Assembly (NCBI GenBank): GCA_023666425.1
Contig: JAMPCA010000003.1
Coordinates: 62,001 to 126,000, forward strand
DNA length: 64,000 nucleotides
DNA from: Muribaculaceae bacterium
Lineage (GTDB): Bacteria > Bacillota > Clostridia > Lachnospirales > Lachnospiraceae
Direction: 5' to 3'
This document shows, piece after piece, positions 44,552-52,186 of this stretch. Position 1 is the stretch's first letter. Every line of letters starts with the position of its first letter. The notes below the pieces were generated by a model. The model was not told the DNA's origin, ran no database searches, and saw nothing but the letters and a program-made list of their open reading frames with translations. Position numbers and translations under genes: made by a program.

Positions 44552-44905
44552 TTATTTTACTAACTCCTTGACCTTGGCGGCCTTGCCGACACGGTCTCTT
44601 AAGTAGTAAAGTTTTGCACGGCGAACCTTACCACGGCGAACTACCTCGACATTCTCCACATTCGGAGAGTGAAGCGGCCATGTCTTCTCCACACCGACGC
44701 CGCCGGAAATCTTTCTCACGGTGAAGGTCGTGCGGTTGCTTCCGCCCTGCTTCTTGATCACGGTTCCCTCGAAGACCTGGATACGCTCGCGGTTCCCCTC
44801 CTTGATCTTACCGTATACTTTCACGGTATCGCCCACGGAGAACTCCGGCACTTCTTTCTTCATCTGCTCTGCTTCAATGTTCCTAATAATCTCTGTTGCA
44901 TTCAT
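44552..44905 (-). CDS. rplS: 50S ribosomal protein L19
   Basis: A 117-residue protein with the SH3-like core [45 protein letters not shown] and the basic end [14 protein letters not shown]. It sits at the 30S-50S interface. The start is the ATG at 44905 ([11 protein letters not shown]) with AGGAGG upstream; a longer frame is leader sequence. First gene of the rplS-lepB-rbgA-rnhB set. Confidence 0.96.
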   Translation of the reverse strand: MNATEIIRNIEAEQMKKEVPEFSVGDTVKVYGKIKEGNRERIQVFEGTVIKKQGGSNRTTFTVRKISGGVGVEKTWPLHSPNVENVEVVRRGKVRRAKLYYLRDRVGKAAKVKELVK

Positions 44906-44979
44906 AATATAACCTCCTGATTCATTTGACGTTCTTAATGCACCACTGCAACAGAGGACCGTCAGTTCACAACATGGAT

Positions 44980-45008
44980 ACGTTATCACAATTTATGAAA
45001 AAAAGCAA
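44980..45008 (-). promoter_or_regulatory. Promoter of rplS
   Basis: Minus-strand TTGCTT, 17-base spacer, TAACGT with an upstream TGA (extended -10). It leaves a leader of about 70 bases in which an L19 leader structure might exist, though I could not confirm its consensus. Confidence 0.65.
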
Positions 45009-45015
45009 GCACTTT

Positions 45016-45777
45016 TTATTTTTCTTCCAGAAGCTCCTTTGCAAATTCTTCATAATCCTGCATCGTCGTGCATCTCGGCGCGTAATCCACCAGAAGCCTG
45101 TGCGCTTCCTGCGCCTCCCTCGTCTTGACGCACTCGCGGATTTTGGCCTCAAACAGGCGCGTCTTCATCTGTCCCGCCACCTCATTCAGCTCTGCAAGCA
45201 CGGTCTTCTCAAGATTTGAGCGGCCGGAGTACTTGACAAGCAAAAGCCCCGCAATCCTGAGCGAAGGATTCTGCCGTCTCTGCACCGCCCGTATGGTGTC
45301 GTGGAGCTGCTTCATGCCCTGCAGGGAATAGGCGTCCGCCATCACCGGTATGATCACGGCGTCCGCCGCAATCAGGGAATTGTACAAAATCACATTCAAA
45401 GAAGGCGCCGTGTCGATCACTATGTACTCATAGCCATCCAGCGCGTCAACCGCGTCCTTTAACCGGTACAGACCCTCCACGTCTCCGTCCAGCATCTTTT
45501 CCGCCTTGGCAAGGAGCGGGTCGGAGGCTACGATATCCCCGTTCTCCATGTGCTGGATCGCCTCGTCGATGGGAAGCCTCTCCGCGTCCACCATCACGTC
45601 GTAGAGCGTGGCAACATTCTCAATCCTGGCCTGATAGGTGCTGGTGCCGTTCCCCTGCGGATCCGCGTCAATGAGCAGCGTCTTCGCCCTCTTTGCAAGG
45701 ATCCCCGCCAGCGTCGTGGCCGTGGTCGTCTTACCGATTCCGCCCTTTTGGTTTGCTATTACATAGGTAACTGCCAT
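45016..45777 (-). CDS. ParA/Soj-family ATPase
   Basis: A 253-residue deviant Walker-A ATPase: NQKGGIGKTTT (residues 8-18), LLIDADPQGNGT (about 36), YIVIDTAPSL (about 118). It resembles Soj/ParA, but no parB follows; instead a small DUF6465-like gene lies upstream. It may position a plasmid-like or chromosomal cargo, or help septum placement. Start at the ATG at 45777 with a GGAGGAG site. Ends just before the rplS promoter. Confidence 0.87.
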   Translation of the reverse strand: MAVTYVIANQKGGIGKTTTATTLAGILAKRAKTLLIDADPQGNGTSTYQARIENVATLYDVMVDAERLPIDEAIQHMENGDIVASDPLLAKAEKMLDGDVEGLYRLKDAVDALDGYEYIVIDTAPSLNVILYNSLIAADAVIIPVMADAYSLQGMKQLHDTIRAVQRRQNPSLRIAGLLLVKYSGRSNLEKTVLAELNEVAGQMKTRLFEAKIRECVKTREAQEAHRLLVDYAPRCTTMQDYEEFAKELLEEK

Positions 45778-45797
45778 CCTGCTCTCCTCCCCCTGCA

Positions 45798-46052
45798 CTA
45801 AAACGGGATGCTTCCGTCCAGCGTATCATTTACTACATAAAACACGGTCTGTTCCTCCGGCTTGATGTAAACGTCTACCTTCTCAATCTCCTTATCCTGC
45901 ATTCCTTTACCCAGAATATCCCGCCGGATCAGGTTCATCAGATTCTCCTGCTGGCGCTCCCTCCCCTGAAACTGGATCATTACATTCTTTTTTGCCGTGG
46001 CAAAGCCGCCGGCCAGCTGCTCGGCTCTCTCCACGCTGCTCTTCCTCGCCAT
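45798..46052 (-). CDS. Small DUF6465-like protein
   Basis: An 84-residue protein, MARKSSVERAEQLAGGFATA onward. The second half (VMIQFQGRERQQENLMNLIR, then VDVYIKPEEQTVFYVVNDT) matches the pattern of DUF6465 proteins common in Lachnospiraceae. It precedes the ParA-like gene by 20 bases in one operon and so may be its partner in place of ParB. Function unknown. Confidence 0.6.
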   Translation of the reverse strand: MARKSSVERAEQLAGGFATAKKNVMIQFQGRERQQENLMNLIRRDILGKGMQDKEIEKVDVYIKPEEQTVFYVVNDTLDGSIPF

Positions 46053-46084
46053 ACCAACATCCTCCTTCGTGCGGATATAGCTCT

Positions 46085-46113
46085 ATTATATGCGCATTTT
46101 CACCGAATAACAA
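46085..46113 (-). promoter_or_regulatory. Promoter of the parA operon
   Basis: Minus-strand TTGTTA, exactly 17 bases, TATAAT. Consensus-like sigma-A promoter, 33 bases before the small DUF6465-like gene. Confidence 0.8.
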
Positions 46114-46144
46114 GTATGTACTTTTGTAAAAGCAAAAAACACGG

Positions 46145-46618
46145 TTATGGCAGACGGCAGCGCGTACCGGTGGAATGAAAAAAACGGCCGGAAAAGTCCC
46201 TGCGACCGCTGATGCCGCTTTTTTCGTAGATGTGGGTGACGTGCTTTTTTACGGTAGTCTCGGAAATGAAAAGCTCCTCCGCAATCCTGAGATTGGAGCA
46301 GCCGTTCGCGACCAGAAGCCCCACCTCTGTCTCCCGTCTGGTAAAACCATGCTCTGCGGCAAAGGCAAGGTAGGCCTCTTTGTCAAAGACAGCCTCCCCG
46401 CTCTCCTCTTTTTGCTCTTGTTCTGCGCCCTTCTCCCTGTTCCCGCTTCTGTACACGAAGCACAGAAGCGCCATGCCAACTGCCGCCATGCCCAGCGTCC
46501 CGAGGTTCACCAGCACGCGCAGGGCAGGCTCCCCGATTCCTATGCACTCCATCACCAGCGTAAAAACCAGCAGAAGCAGATAAATAGCCGCCAGCAGAAT
46601 CTCCCTACTCCTCTTCAT
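46145..46618 (-). CDS. Membrane-anchored LuxR-type regulator
   Basis: A 157-residue protein: two N-terminal membrane helices (about 6-26 and 33-55), a charged linker, then a LuxR/NarL helix-turn-helix (FTRRETEVGLLVANGCSNLR region; recognition helix around ISETTVKKHVTHIYEKSG). It lacks a receiver or autoinducer domain, so the membrane part is the likely input. The ATG at 46618 overlaps the MotA-like stop by 14 bases. The C-terminus RRDFSGRFFHSTGTRCRLP is unusual and may reflect a frameshift in the last turn. Confidence 0.75.
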   Translation of the reverse strand: MKRSREILLAAIYLLLLVFTLVMECIGIGEPALRVLVNLGTLGMAAVGMALLCFVYRSGNREKGAEQEQKEESGEAVFDKEAYLAFAAEHGFTRRETEVGLLVANGCSNLRIAEELFISETTVKKHVTHIYEKSGISGRRDFSGRFFHSTGTRCRLP

Positions 46619-47144
46619 CTTCATCATCCACCACGAGCCTTGCGTTTGCAAACTCCATTTCCTCCGGCAGATCCATGGCCTCTGTGATATGATTCTGCAC
46701 ATGGACGCTCAGGGGCACAAATATGGTTTCTAAAACAACGCCATACAAAACGGTAATGGTCATGGTTGCCGCTATCGGGCCGATGTTTGTGAAATCATCC
46801 ACATTGCAGAGGACAACGATAAATGTAACGACCGTGATAAAGGAAGCCCCACAGACCACCAGTCTCTGCAGCATCTTTACCGCCTCCAGCGATTTTTTCA
46901 TCTGTGCGATGGTATAATGCGTTTTTCCAATGGTAAATGCGTTGAAAAAATCTTTTGCCGTCCCGGACACAAAGAGCGCGGGCACCACGAACAGCAAAAG
47001 ACATACTATAGACGGAAAATCCAGCAAAATAACTATATTCCGCACCGCTGCCTCCCCTCCGGTCACGACAATGGTAAACATAAGTACGGCAAAAATCACG
47101 ACTACCTCTAAGAATAACACCTTTCCAACAGATCTTTTTTTCAT
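46605..47144 (-). CDS. MotA/TolQ-like membrane protein
   Basis: A 179-residue protein with four hydrophobic helices (about 8-28, 37-60, 96-115, 122-150) and an acidic tail. AATMTITVLYGVVLETIFVPL resembles the paired pore helices of MotA/ExbB-type stators, but it is shorter than MotA and lacks the large cytoplasmic loop. It precedes the LuxR-type gene and follows a truncated MotA. No MotB is present. Whether it conducts ions is unknown. Confidence 0.6.
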   Translation of the reverse strand: MKKRSVGKVLFLEVVVIFAVLMFTIVVTGGEAAVRNIVILLDFPSIVCLLLFVVPALFVSGTAKDFFNAFTIGKTHYTIAQMKKSLEAVKMLQRLVVCGASFITVVTFIVVLCNVDDFTNIGPIAATMTITVLYGVVLETIFVPLSVHVQNHITEAMDLPEEMEFANARLVVDDEDEEE

Positions 47145-47203
47145 GGCAGCTTCCTCCCTCGCATATTTTACGAATATACTATCACAAAGCCACCTTTACC
47201 ACC

Positions 47204-47231
47204 ATACTACCTTTCAAAAACCGGGTAGTAT
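47204..47231 (-). promoter_or_regulatory. AAAGGTAGTAT element, hairpin form
   Basis: Minus strand contains TGAAAGGTAGTAT 60 bases before the ATG at 47144. The upstream ATACTACC pairs with GGTAGTAT as an 8-bp hairpin. The same element without hairpin occurs 61 bases before the truncated motA gene. Confidence 0.5.
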
Positions 47232-47239
47232 TTTTTGTA

Positions 47240-47851
47240 TCAGGCCGCTTCCCGGTTCCGGGAGTCCTCTCTTTCCTCCCACCCGCTTCGGAAGGTGCGG
47301 ATTTTTTCCCTGATGACCATGGATTTCATCATATTGATGAGCCCTAAAAGCGTCCCTACCATCCCCCACGCCGGGGCGTAAGCCCCCAGATTCTCCCAGA
47401 AGGTGATCCGCCTCTTATTCTCCTCGGATTTATGTAAGAGGTCGGTTTCCAGAATATCTTTGATGAGCTCGGGGTCGGTTCCGTCGATGGTCAGCCGGAT
47501 TCCCTTCTCCATATAGGGATTGTCGATACCAGCGCTGTACTCCTCCAGCGCGAAAAGCCCCTCCTTTCTGGAAATCAGCGCCATTTCGTAGATCTGATTG
47601 CCGATCTCGTCCAGATTCACCGTCTGCTGCCGCATGGCGGCGGAAAAACTTTTCAGCCCGTCCACAAACTCCCCGAAGGATTCCGAGGTAATCATCACCG
47701 CGAAAACAGAGCCTCCAAAGGTAATGAGCATCGAGGGAATGTGGATAAAGTTAAGGATTGTCTGAATGCCGCCGTTCGTCGCAATTCCCGTGATGATCAT
47801 TGCAAAGCAGCACAAAAAGCCGGACAGTGCAGATATGTTTATTTTTTTCAT
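47240..47851 (-). pseudogene. MotA homologue truncated after third membrane helix
   Basis: A 203-residue protein that follows MotA faithfully: FAMIITGIATNGGIQTILNFIH, then ITFGGSVFAVM, LISRKEGLFALEEY, GIRLTIDGTDPEL and FWENLGAYAPAWGMVGTLLGLINMMKS (given here in shorter pieces: FWENLGAYAPAWGMVG and TLLGLINMMKS). After this, where the fourth helix GMALALITTLYG should come, the sequence changes to a polar tail and stops. The pore is incomplete and no motB is nearby, so it is likely a remnant of lost motility. Start at ATG 47851 with GGAGG. Confidence 0.72.
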
Positions 47852-47911
47852 GGTATCGCCTCCTACGCTTTGTCGATACCATGAACATAACATGTCTTCC
47901 CTGCCCGGTCT

Positions 47912-47926
47912 ATACTACCTTTTTCA
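47912..47926 (-). promoter_or_regulatory. AAAGGTAGTAT element upstream of truncated motA
   Basis: Minus-strand TGAAAAAGGTAGTAT, 61 bases before the ATG at 47851. It matches the element at 47204-47214 in sequence and distance to the start codon, pointing to a shared activator or promoter. Confidence 0.5.
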
Positions 47927-47966
47927 GTTTGAGGGAGGATTTTTTCCTGCCGGATCTGACAGAGGA

Positions 47967-48392
47967 TCATTCTCCGCCTTCATCATTTTTTACATACCTG
48001 GAAAGTTCATTGCGAGACTCAAAGAAATGCATATAACCTGTCTGATCATCAAACAGAAATGATATGTCCTTTAAAATATCAAAACCAAGTACTGCAGCAT
48101 TAACGCGCTTATCAAACGTAACCCAAATATCTCTATTCCCCATATTTATATTATTAACACAAAAGAGTGTCACAACACATTTATAGTATATAATAGGCTC
48201 GTTATCAAGACCTCTTATTTCTAATCTTTCAAAATATTCACAATCTTCTTCACTTAATTTGATACTCAGGCAGGTATTTGAGCAACAAGTATATAGAGTA
48301 CCAGTATCAAATATAAATAAATGTACTCCAAAAAGATCTTGTGCATAACACGGAACATATATCCTGTTATTTTCTAATTTTATACTGAACAT
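47967..48392 (-). CDS. Retropepsin-like aspartic protease domain protein
   Basis: A 141-residue protein. LFIFDTGTLYTCCS (about 26-39) has the D-T-G catalytic motif, and AAVLGFDILKDISFLFD (about 104-120) is the typical second retropepsin signature before the dimer interface. No membrane helix or signal peptide is seen. AT-rich compared with its flanks. It overlaps the upstream small gene by 26 bases. Start taken at the ATG at 48392; 48404 is possible. Target unknown. Confidence 0.65.
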   Translation of the reverse strand: MFSIKLENNRIYVPCYAQDLFGVHLFIFDTGTLYTCCSNTCLSIKLSEEDCEYFERLEIRGLDNEPIIYYKCVVTLFCVNNINMGNRDIWVTFDKRVNAAVLGFDILKDISFLFDDQTGYMHFFESRNELSRYVKNDEGGE

Positions 48393-48636
48393 TTGCAGCC
48401 CCATTTATCATATTATATTCACCACCAGTTACATAACAATACCCATCTTTTTTTTCATTTAATTCCTGACTTATTCTACACAAATCATAAAACTCATCTT
48501 TCATATCACTTACTGCATAGAGAGTACCAACCATATTTGTAAGATCTGAGGCCTTAAATATAAATGTACAATTAGGATGCTCATTCATTATTTTACCTAC
48601 TGTTTTCTGTTCTTTCTCATCCAAAATTTTAAGCAT
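48367..48636 (-). CDS. Hypothetical 89-residue protein coupled to the retropepsin-like gene
   Basis: Begins MLKILDEKEQKTVGKIMNEH and is otherwise without recognisable motifs; two cysteines and several acidic residues, no membrane segment. The ATG at 48636 has GGAGGGAG ten bases before it. Overlap with the downstream gene implies joint translation, so it may be the substrate or regulator of the protease-like protein. AT-rich, suggesting transfer. Confidence 0.6.
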   Translation of the reverse strand: MLKILDEKEQKTVGKIMNEHPNCTFIFKASDLTNMVGTLYAVSDMKDEFYDLCRISQELNEKKDGYCYVTGGEYNMINGAANVQYKIRK

Positions 48637-48812
48637 AGTACCAACTCCCTCCACGGTTATTAGCTATCTTTCTAATACGATCCAGGCGCTGACTCAGACC
48701 ACGAATCGTCCCGTCTTGTGGTATCTGAAACGCAATGGAGCTTTCGGATATATTATACCACAAATCCTGTCTCTCTGTCACTACCAGATACCCGGGGCTG
48801 TGAAGAATTAGG

Positions 48813-48849
48813 AAAAAACGGACAATGACATATGTCAGGGTGCGTTTTT
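48813..48849 (-). terminator. Terminator after prfA
   Basis: Minus-strand stem AAAAACG/CGTTTTT enclosing an inner TGACATATGTCA palindrome, followed by T residues, 15 bases after the prfA stop. Confidence 0.8.
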
Positions 48850-48863
48850 ATAAAATACTGAGT

Positions 48864-49940
48864 CTAACCCTCGTTCTGCATACGGCTTAATTTTGCCGCC
48901 TGGTCTGCGGTTATGCAGCCGTCGATGAGCTCCTGAATGTCTCCGTCTAAAACCTTATCCAGCTTATAGACGGTCATGTTGATACGGTGGTCTGTCACAC
49001 GTCCCTGCGGAAAATTGTAGGTGCGGATCTTCTCCGCACGGTCCCCGGTGCCAATCTGGCTGCGCCTCTCCTGCGCCTCCGCATCCTGTTTCTTTTGAAG
49101 CTCTAAGTCGTACAGCTTTGCCCGCAACAGTGCAAAGGCCTTTTCCTTATTCTGAATCTGCGATTTCTCCGTCTGACTGTAAATGACAATGCCCGTGGGA
49201 TAGTGAGTCAGACGCACCGCGGAATCTGTAGTGTTGACGCACTGGCCGCCGTTCCCGGACGCACGCATAACGTCAATGCGGATATCCTTCTCATCAATCT
49301 GAATATCCACGTCCTCCGCCTCAGGCATCACCGCCACCGAGCAGGTCGAAGTCTGAATCCGTCCCTGTGATTCCGTCTCCGGCACACGCTGTACCCGGTG
49401 CACACCGGACTCATACTTGAGCACAGAGTAAGCGCCGTCGCCAGTCACCATGAAATTGACGGATTTCATGCCGCCGATGCCGGTCTCGTCCGCCTCCAGC
49501 GTCTCCACCCGCCAGCGGCGTCTCTCTGCATAATGCACATACATGCGGTAGATCTCTGCGGCAAAAAGTGCGGCCTCCTCGCCGCCCGCGCCCGCACGGA
49601 TCTCCACGATCACATTTTTGTCGTCGTTGGGGTCTTTCGGGAGTAGCAAAATCTTTAGCTTTTTCTCCAGCTCCTCCAGCCGCGCCCTGGAGTCGTTCAT
49701 CTCCTCCTTCGCAAGCTCCCGCATCTCCTCGTCGGACTCCTCGTCCAGAATCGCAAGGGAATCCTCAATATTCTGCCTGCACTGCCTGTATTCTTTGTAT
49801 GCTTCCACAATGGGAAGCAGATCGCTCTGCTCCTTCATAAGCTTCCGGAAGCGTTCCGGATCATTCGCCACATCCGGCTCGCTCAGGGTATTCATCAGCT
49901 CCTCGTAATGATGGAGCAAATCCTCCAATTTATCGAACAT
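48864..49940 (-). CDS. prfA: Peptide chain release factor 1
   Basis: A 358-residue class I release factor. The catalytic GGQ is in [19 protein letters not shown] (about 225-243) and [18 protein letters not shown] is the domain-3 start. The usual H after GGQ is C, which I have seen described in related Clostridia proteins. It ends translation at UAA and UAG. prmC, which methylates the GGQ glutamine, lies about 90 bases upstream. Confidence 0.95.
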   Translation of the reverse strand: MFDKLEDLLHHYEELMNTLSEPDVANDPERFRKLMKEQSDLLPIVEAYKEYRQCRQNIEDSLAILDEESDEEMRELAKEEMNDSRARLEELEKKLKILLLPKDPNDDKNVIVEIRAGAGGEEAALFAAEIYRMYVHYAERRRWRVETLEADETGIGGMKSVNFMVTGDGAYSVLKYESGVHRVQRVPETESQGRIQTSTCSVAVMPEAEDVDIQIDEKDIRIDVMRASGNGGQCVNTTDSAVRLTHYPTGIVIYSQTEKSQIQNKEKAFALLRAKLYDLELQKKQDAEAQERRSQIGTGDRAEKIRTYNFPQGRVTDHRINMTVYKLDKVLDGDIQELIDGCITADQAAKLSRMQNEG

Positions 49941-50031
49941 TTCTCTTCCTTTCCTCTATAACCAGAGCCATACTCTCACGAAGTAACATATGCATTCTTC
50001 GCATATGCCACCAGATCCATCGTTTTATGTG

Positions 50032-50862
50032 CTAGAGATATCCCATGACCACCCGGTCCCTGTGCGCCAGATCCTTCACGATCCGCACATCGGAATACCC
50101 TGCGTATTTTAACATTGCAGAAACCATAGCCCCCTGCTCACAGCCGATCTCAAAGAGCACACTGCCCTGCGGCTTTAAGTAATTGGCACATTCCTTAAGC
50201 ATCTCCTTATAAAAAAACAGTCCGTCCTCATGTCCGTCCAGCGCCTTCACCGGCTCAAACTGGGACACCTCCGGCATCAGGGAGACAATCTCCGCCGTGG
50301 GAATATAGGGCGGATTGGCCACGATCATATCAAAATCGCGCTCCGCCACCTCGTCAAAAAGATTGCTTCTCTCAAACACCGCCGCCACATCGTGGCGTCT
50401 GGCATTCTCCTTCGCCACTTTTATGGCCTGCTTGGAAATGTCATAGCCAAAGCCCGTCACACCGTGGGAATGCCGCAAAATGCTAATCAGTACACAGCCG
50501 GACCCGGTACACATGTCCATGATTTTCATACCGGATCTCACCTGCTTGAGCGCGGCCTCCACCAGAGTCTCGGTATCCTGCCGCGGAATCAGCACATCGG
50601 AATTCACATGGAAGGAAAGCCCCATGAATTCCTGCTCCCCGGTAATGTACTGCAAAGGCACCCGCTCCGCCCGCTTACGGATCACGGAGCAAAACTCCCG
50701 CAGCTGCTCCTCCGTCATCTCCTCGTCCATATGCATGTAGTAGAAGGTGTGGTCAATTTTACAGACCATGGCAAGAAGCAGCCATGCATCGTTTTTGGCC
50801 TCTACAATGCCCACCTGATTCAGTTTCTGCTCTCCCTGCGCGATCGCCTCACGGTAAGTCAT
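50032..50862 (-). CDS. prmC: Release factor glutamine methyltransferase
   Basis: A 276-residue SAM-dependent enzyme. MDMCTGSGCVLISI (motif I) and VANPPYIPTAEI (the NPPY active site) are present, and the N-terminal helical domain recognises RF1/RF2. The start is the ATG at 50862 (MTYREAIAQGEQ); the longer frame overlaps the DUF1385 gene. The 14-base overlap with DUF1385 and the order rpmE-DUF1385-prmC-prfA is the standard Firmicute cluster. Confidence 0.95.
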   Translation of the reverse strand: MTYREAIAQGEQKLNQVGIVEAKNDAWLLLAMVCKIDHTFYYMHMDEEMTEEQLREFCSVIRKRAERVPLQYITGEQEFMGLSFHVNSDVLIPRQDTETLVEAALKQVRSGMKIMDMCTGSGCVLISILRHSHGVTGFGYDISKQAIKVAKENARRHDVAAVFERSNLFDEVAERDFDMIVANPPYIPTAEIVSLMPEVSQFEPVKALDGHEDGLFFYKEMLKECANYLKPQGSVLFEIGCEQGAMVSAMLKYAGYSDVRIVKDLAHRDRVVMGYL

Positions 50863-51826
50863 CCTGCTCTCCCTGCGGTTCTTCCGCTTCCCTCTGCCAG
50901 CTCTTCCAGTCAAACACGGCATTCACCGCCGCAATCCCGACCTCTATCATCTCATCCTCCGGTTCTCTCGTGGTGAGACGCTGCATCCAAAGTCCCGGCT
51001 GGCTCAATGCATTTACCAGCGGGTTGTCGTACCGCCCTGCCAGACGGATCAATTCGTAGGACACTCCGGCAATCACCGGAATCAGCAGGAGTCTCAGCAC
51101 AAGCTGAAGCACCCTGGAGTCCACGCGGATAAATATGAAAAACACAATACTGATCAGCATTACAATTAAAAGAAAACTGGTTCCACAGCGCTTGTGCTGC
51201 TTTGAACTGCCCCGCACGTTTTCTACCGTCAGCTCCAGCCCGTGCTCGATACAGTTGATGCATTTGTGCTCTGCCCCATGATACATGAACACGCGCTTAA
51301 TATCGGGCGTCTGCGAGATCAGCAGCACATACCCGATAAATATGGCAAGCCTTATCAGCCCCTCCAGAAGCGCGATCAGCATCTTCGAATGGATCACCCT
51401 GTGGAAAAGGCCGGAAAGAACATACGGCAGCGCAAAAAAGATTGCGAGAGCCAGCAGAATGGAGAAAACAAGCGTGCCGGACATCATCGCCTTTTCCTGC
51501 TTCTTCTCCTTTTCCTCCAGCGCCTTAAGCTCCTGCGGCGAGAGTCCCTCTCTCTTCTTTTTCTCCGCCTCTGTCTCCTCGTCCTCGTAGAAGGAGGCCG
51601 AGTACATGAGTGTGCGCATGCCCAGGTAGAGAGACTCTGCGAAATTGACGATCCCCCGGACAATGGGAAAATCCCGCAGGGTCTTATTCTTCACCACACC
51701 TCTGTATTCTGTTATCTTTACTTCAATTCCATGATCCGGCTTGCGGACGGCTACTGCATAACGGTCGCCGTTTTTCATCATAACGCCTTCCATCACCGCC
51801 TGCCCGCCTACTCCAGAATATCTCAT
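50849..51826 (-). CDS. DUF1385 membrane protein (YqhQ-like)
   Basis: A 325-residue protein with GGQAVMEGVMMKNG (7-20), four to five membrane helices between 110 and 265, and YHGAEHKCINCIEHG and CGTSFLLIV blocks with possible metal-binding His and Cys. A charged linker (EAEKKKREGLSPQE) lies at about 85-115. It is conserved between rpmE and prmC in Firmicutes; biochemical function is not established. Confidence 0.87.
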   Translation of the reverse strand: MRYSGVGGQAVMEGVMMKNGDRYAVAVRKPDHGIEVKITEYRGVVKNKTLRDFPIVRGIVNFAESLYLGMRTLMYSASFYEDEETEAEKKKREGLSPQELKALEEKEKKQEKAMMSGTLVFSILLALAIFFALPYVLSGLFHRVIHSKMLIALLEGLIRLAIFIGYVLLISQTPDIKRVFMYHGAEHKCINCIEHGLELTVENVRGSSKQHKRCGTSFLLIVMLISIVFFIFIRVDSRVLQLVLRLLLIPVIAGVSYELIRLAGRYDNPLVNALSQPGLWMQRLTTREPEDEMIEVGIAAVNAVFDWKSWQREAEEPQGEQDDLP

Positions 51827-51845
51827 ATTCCAGCCCTCATTTTAA

Positions 51846-51876
51846 AAAAGGTTGAGGTGCGCAGCCTCAACCTTTT
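51846..51876 (-). terminator. Terminator of rpmE
   Basis: Perfect 12-bp stem AAAAGGTTGAGG/CCTCAACCTTTT with a 7-base loop and T tail on the minus strand, 20 bases after the L31 stop. Confidence 0.9.
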
Positions 51877-51895
51877 CTGTAAACCAATTCTGTTC

Positions 51896-52093
51896 TTACA
51901 TGCCGTACCTTTTGTTGAACTTCTCAATACGACCACGCGCCTGATTCGCCTTCTGCTGTCCGGTATAAAACGGATGGCACTTAGAGCAGATCTCTACATG
52001 GATCTCCGGCTTGGTAGAACCGGTGACAAAGGTATTCCCACAGTTGCAGGTAACGGTTGCCTGATGATAATCCGGATGGATTCCTTCTCTCAT
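51896..52093 (-). CDS. rpmE: 50S ribosomal protein L31 (zinc-binding form)
   Basis: A 65-residue protein. The CNCG and [13 protein letters not shown] motifs supply the zinc ligands, marking the C+ type. [19 protein letters not shown] is the usual start. AGAGGTG lies before the ATG. It is the single gene between rho and the DUF1385 cluster, with its own promoter and terminator. Confidence 0.96.
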   Translation of the reverse strand: MREGIHPDYHQATVTCNCGNTFVTGSTKPEIHVEICSKCHPFYTGQQKANQARGRIEKFNKRYGM

Positions 52094-52149
52094 AATTTCA
52101 CCTCTTCTATTTTAATCGTTGTGTTTACATTCTGCTAAACAGCTTACTT

Positions 52150-52178
52150 ATTCTAGCATAGCTATGTACAAAATGCAA
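52150..52178 (-). promoter_or_regulatory. Promoter of rpmE
   Basis: Minus-strand TTGCAT, 17-base spacer, TAGAAT with TGC upstream (extended -10). Directly after the rho stop. Confidence 0.75.
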
Positions 52179-52186
52179 TAGATAAA

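Noticed and set aside
44906-44979. L19 leader RNA before rplS
   Set aside because: The region is the right length but I could not identify the conserved stems, so it is not listed as a feature.
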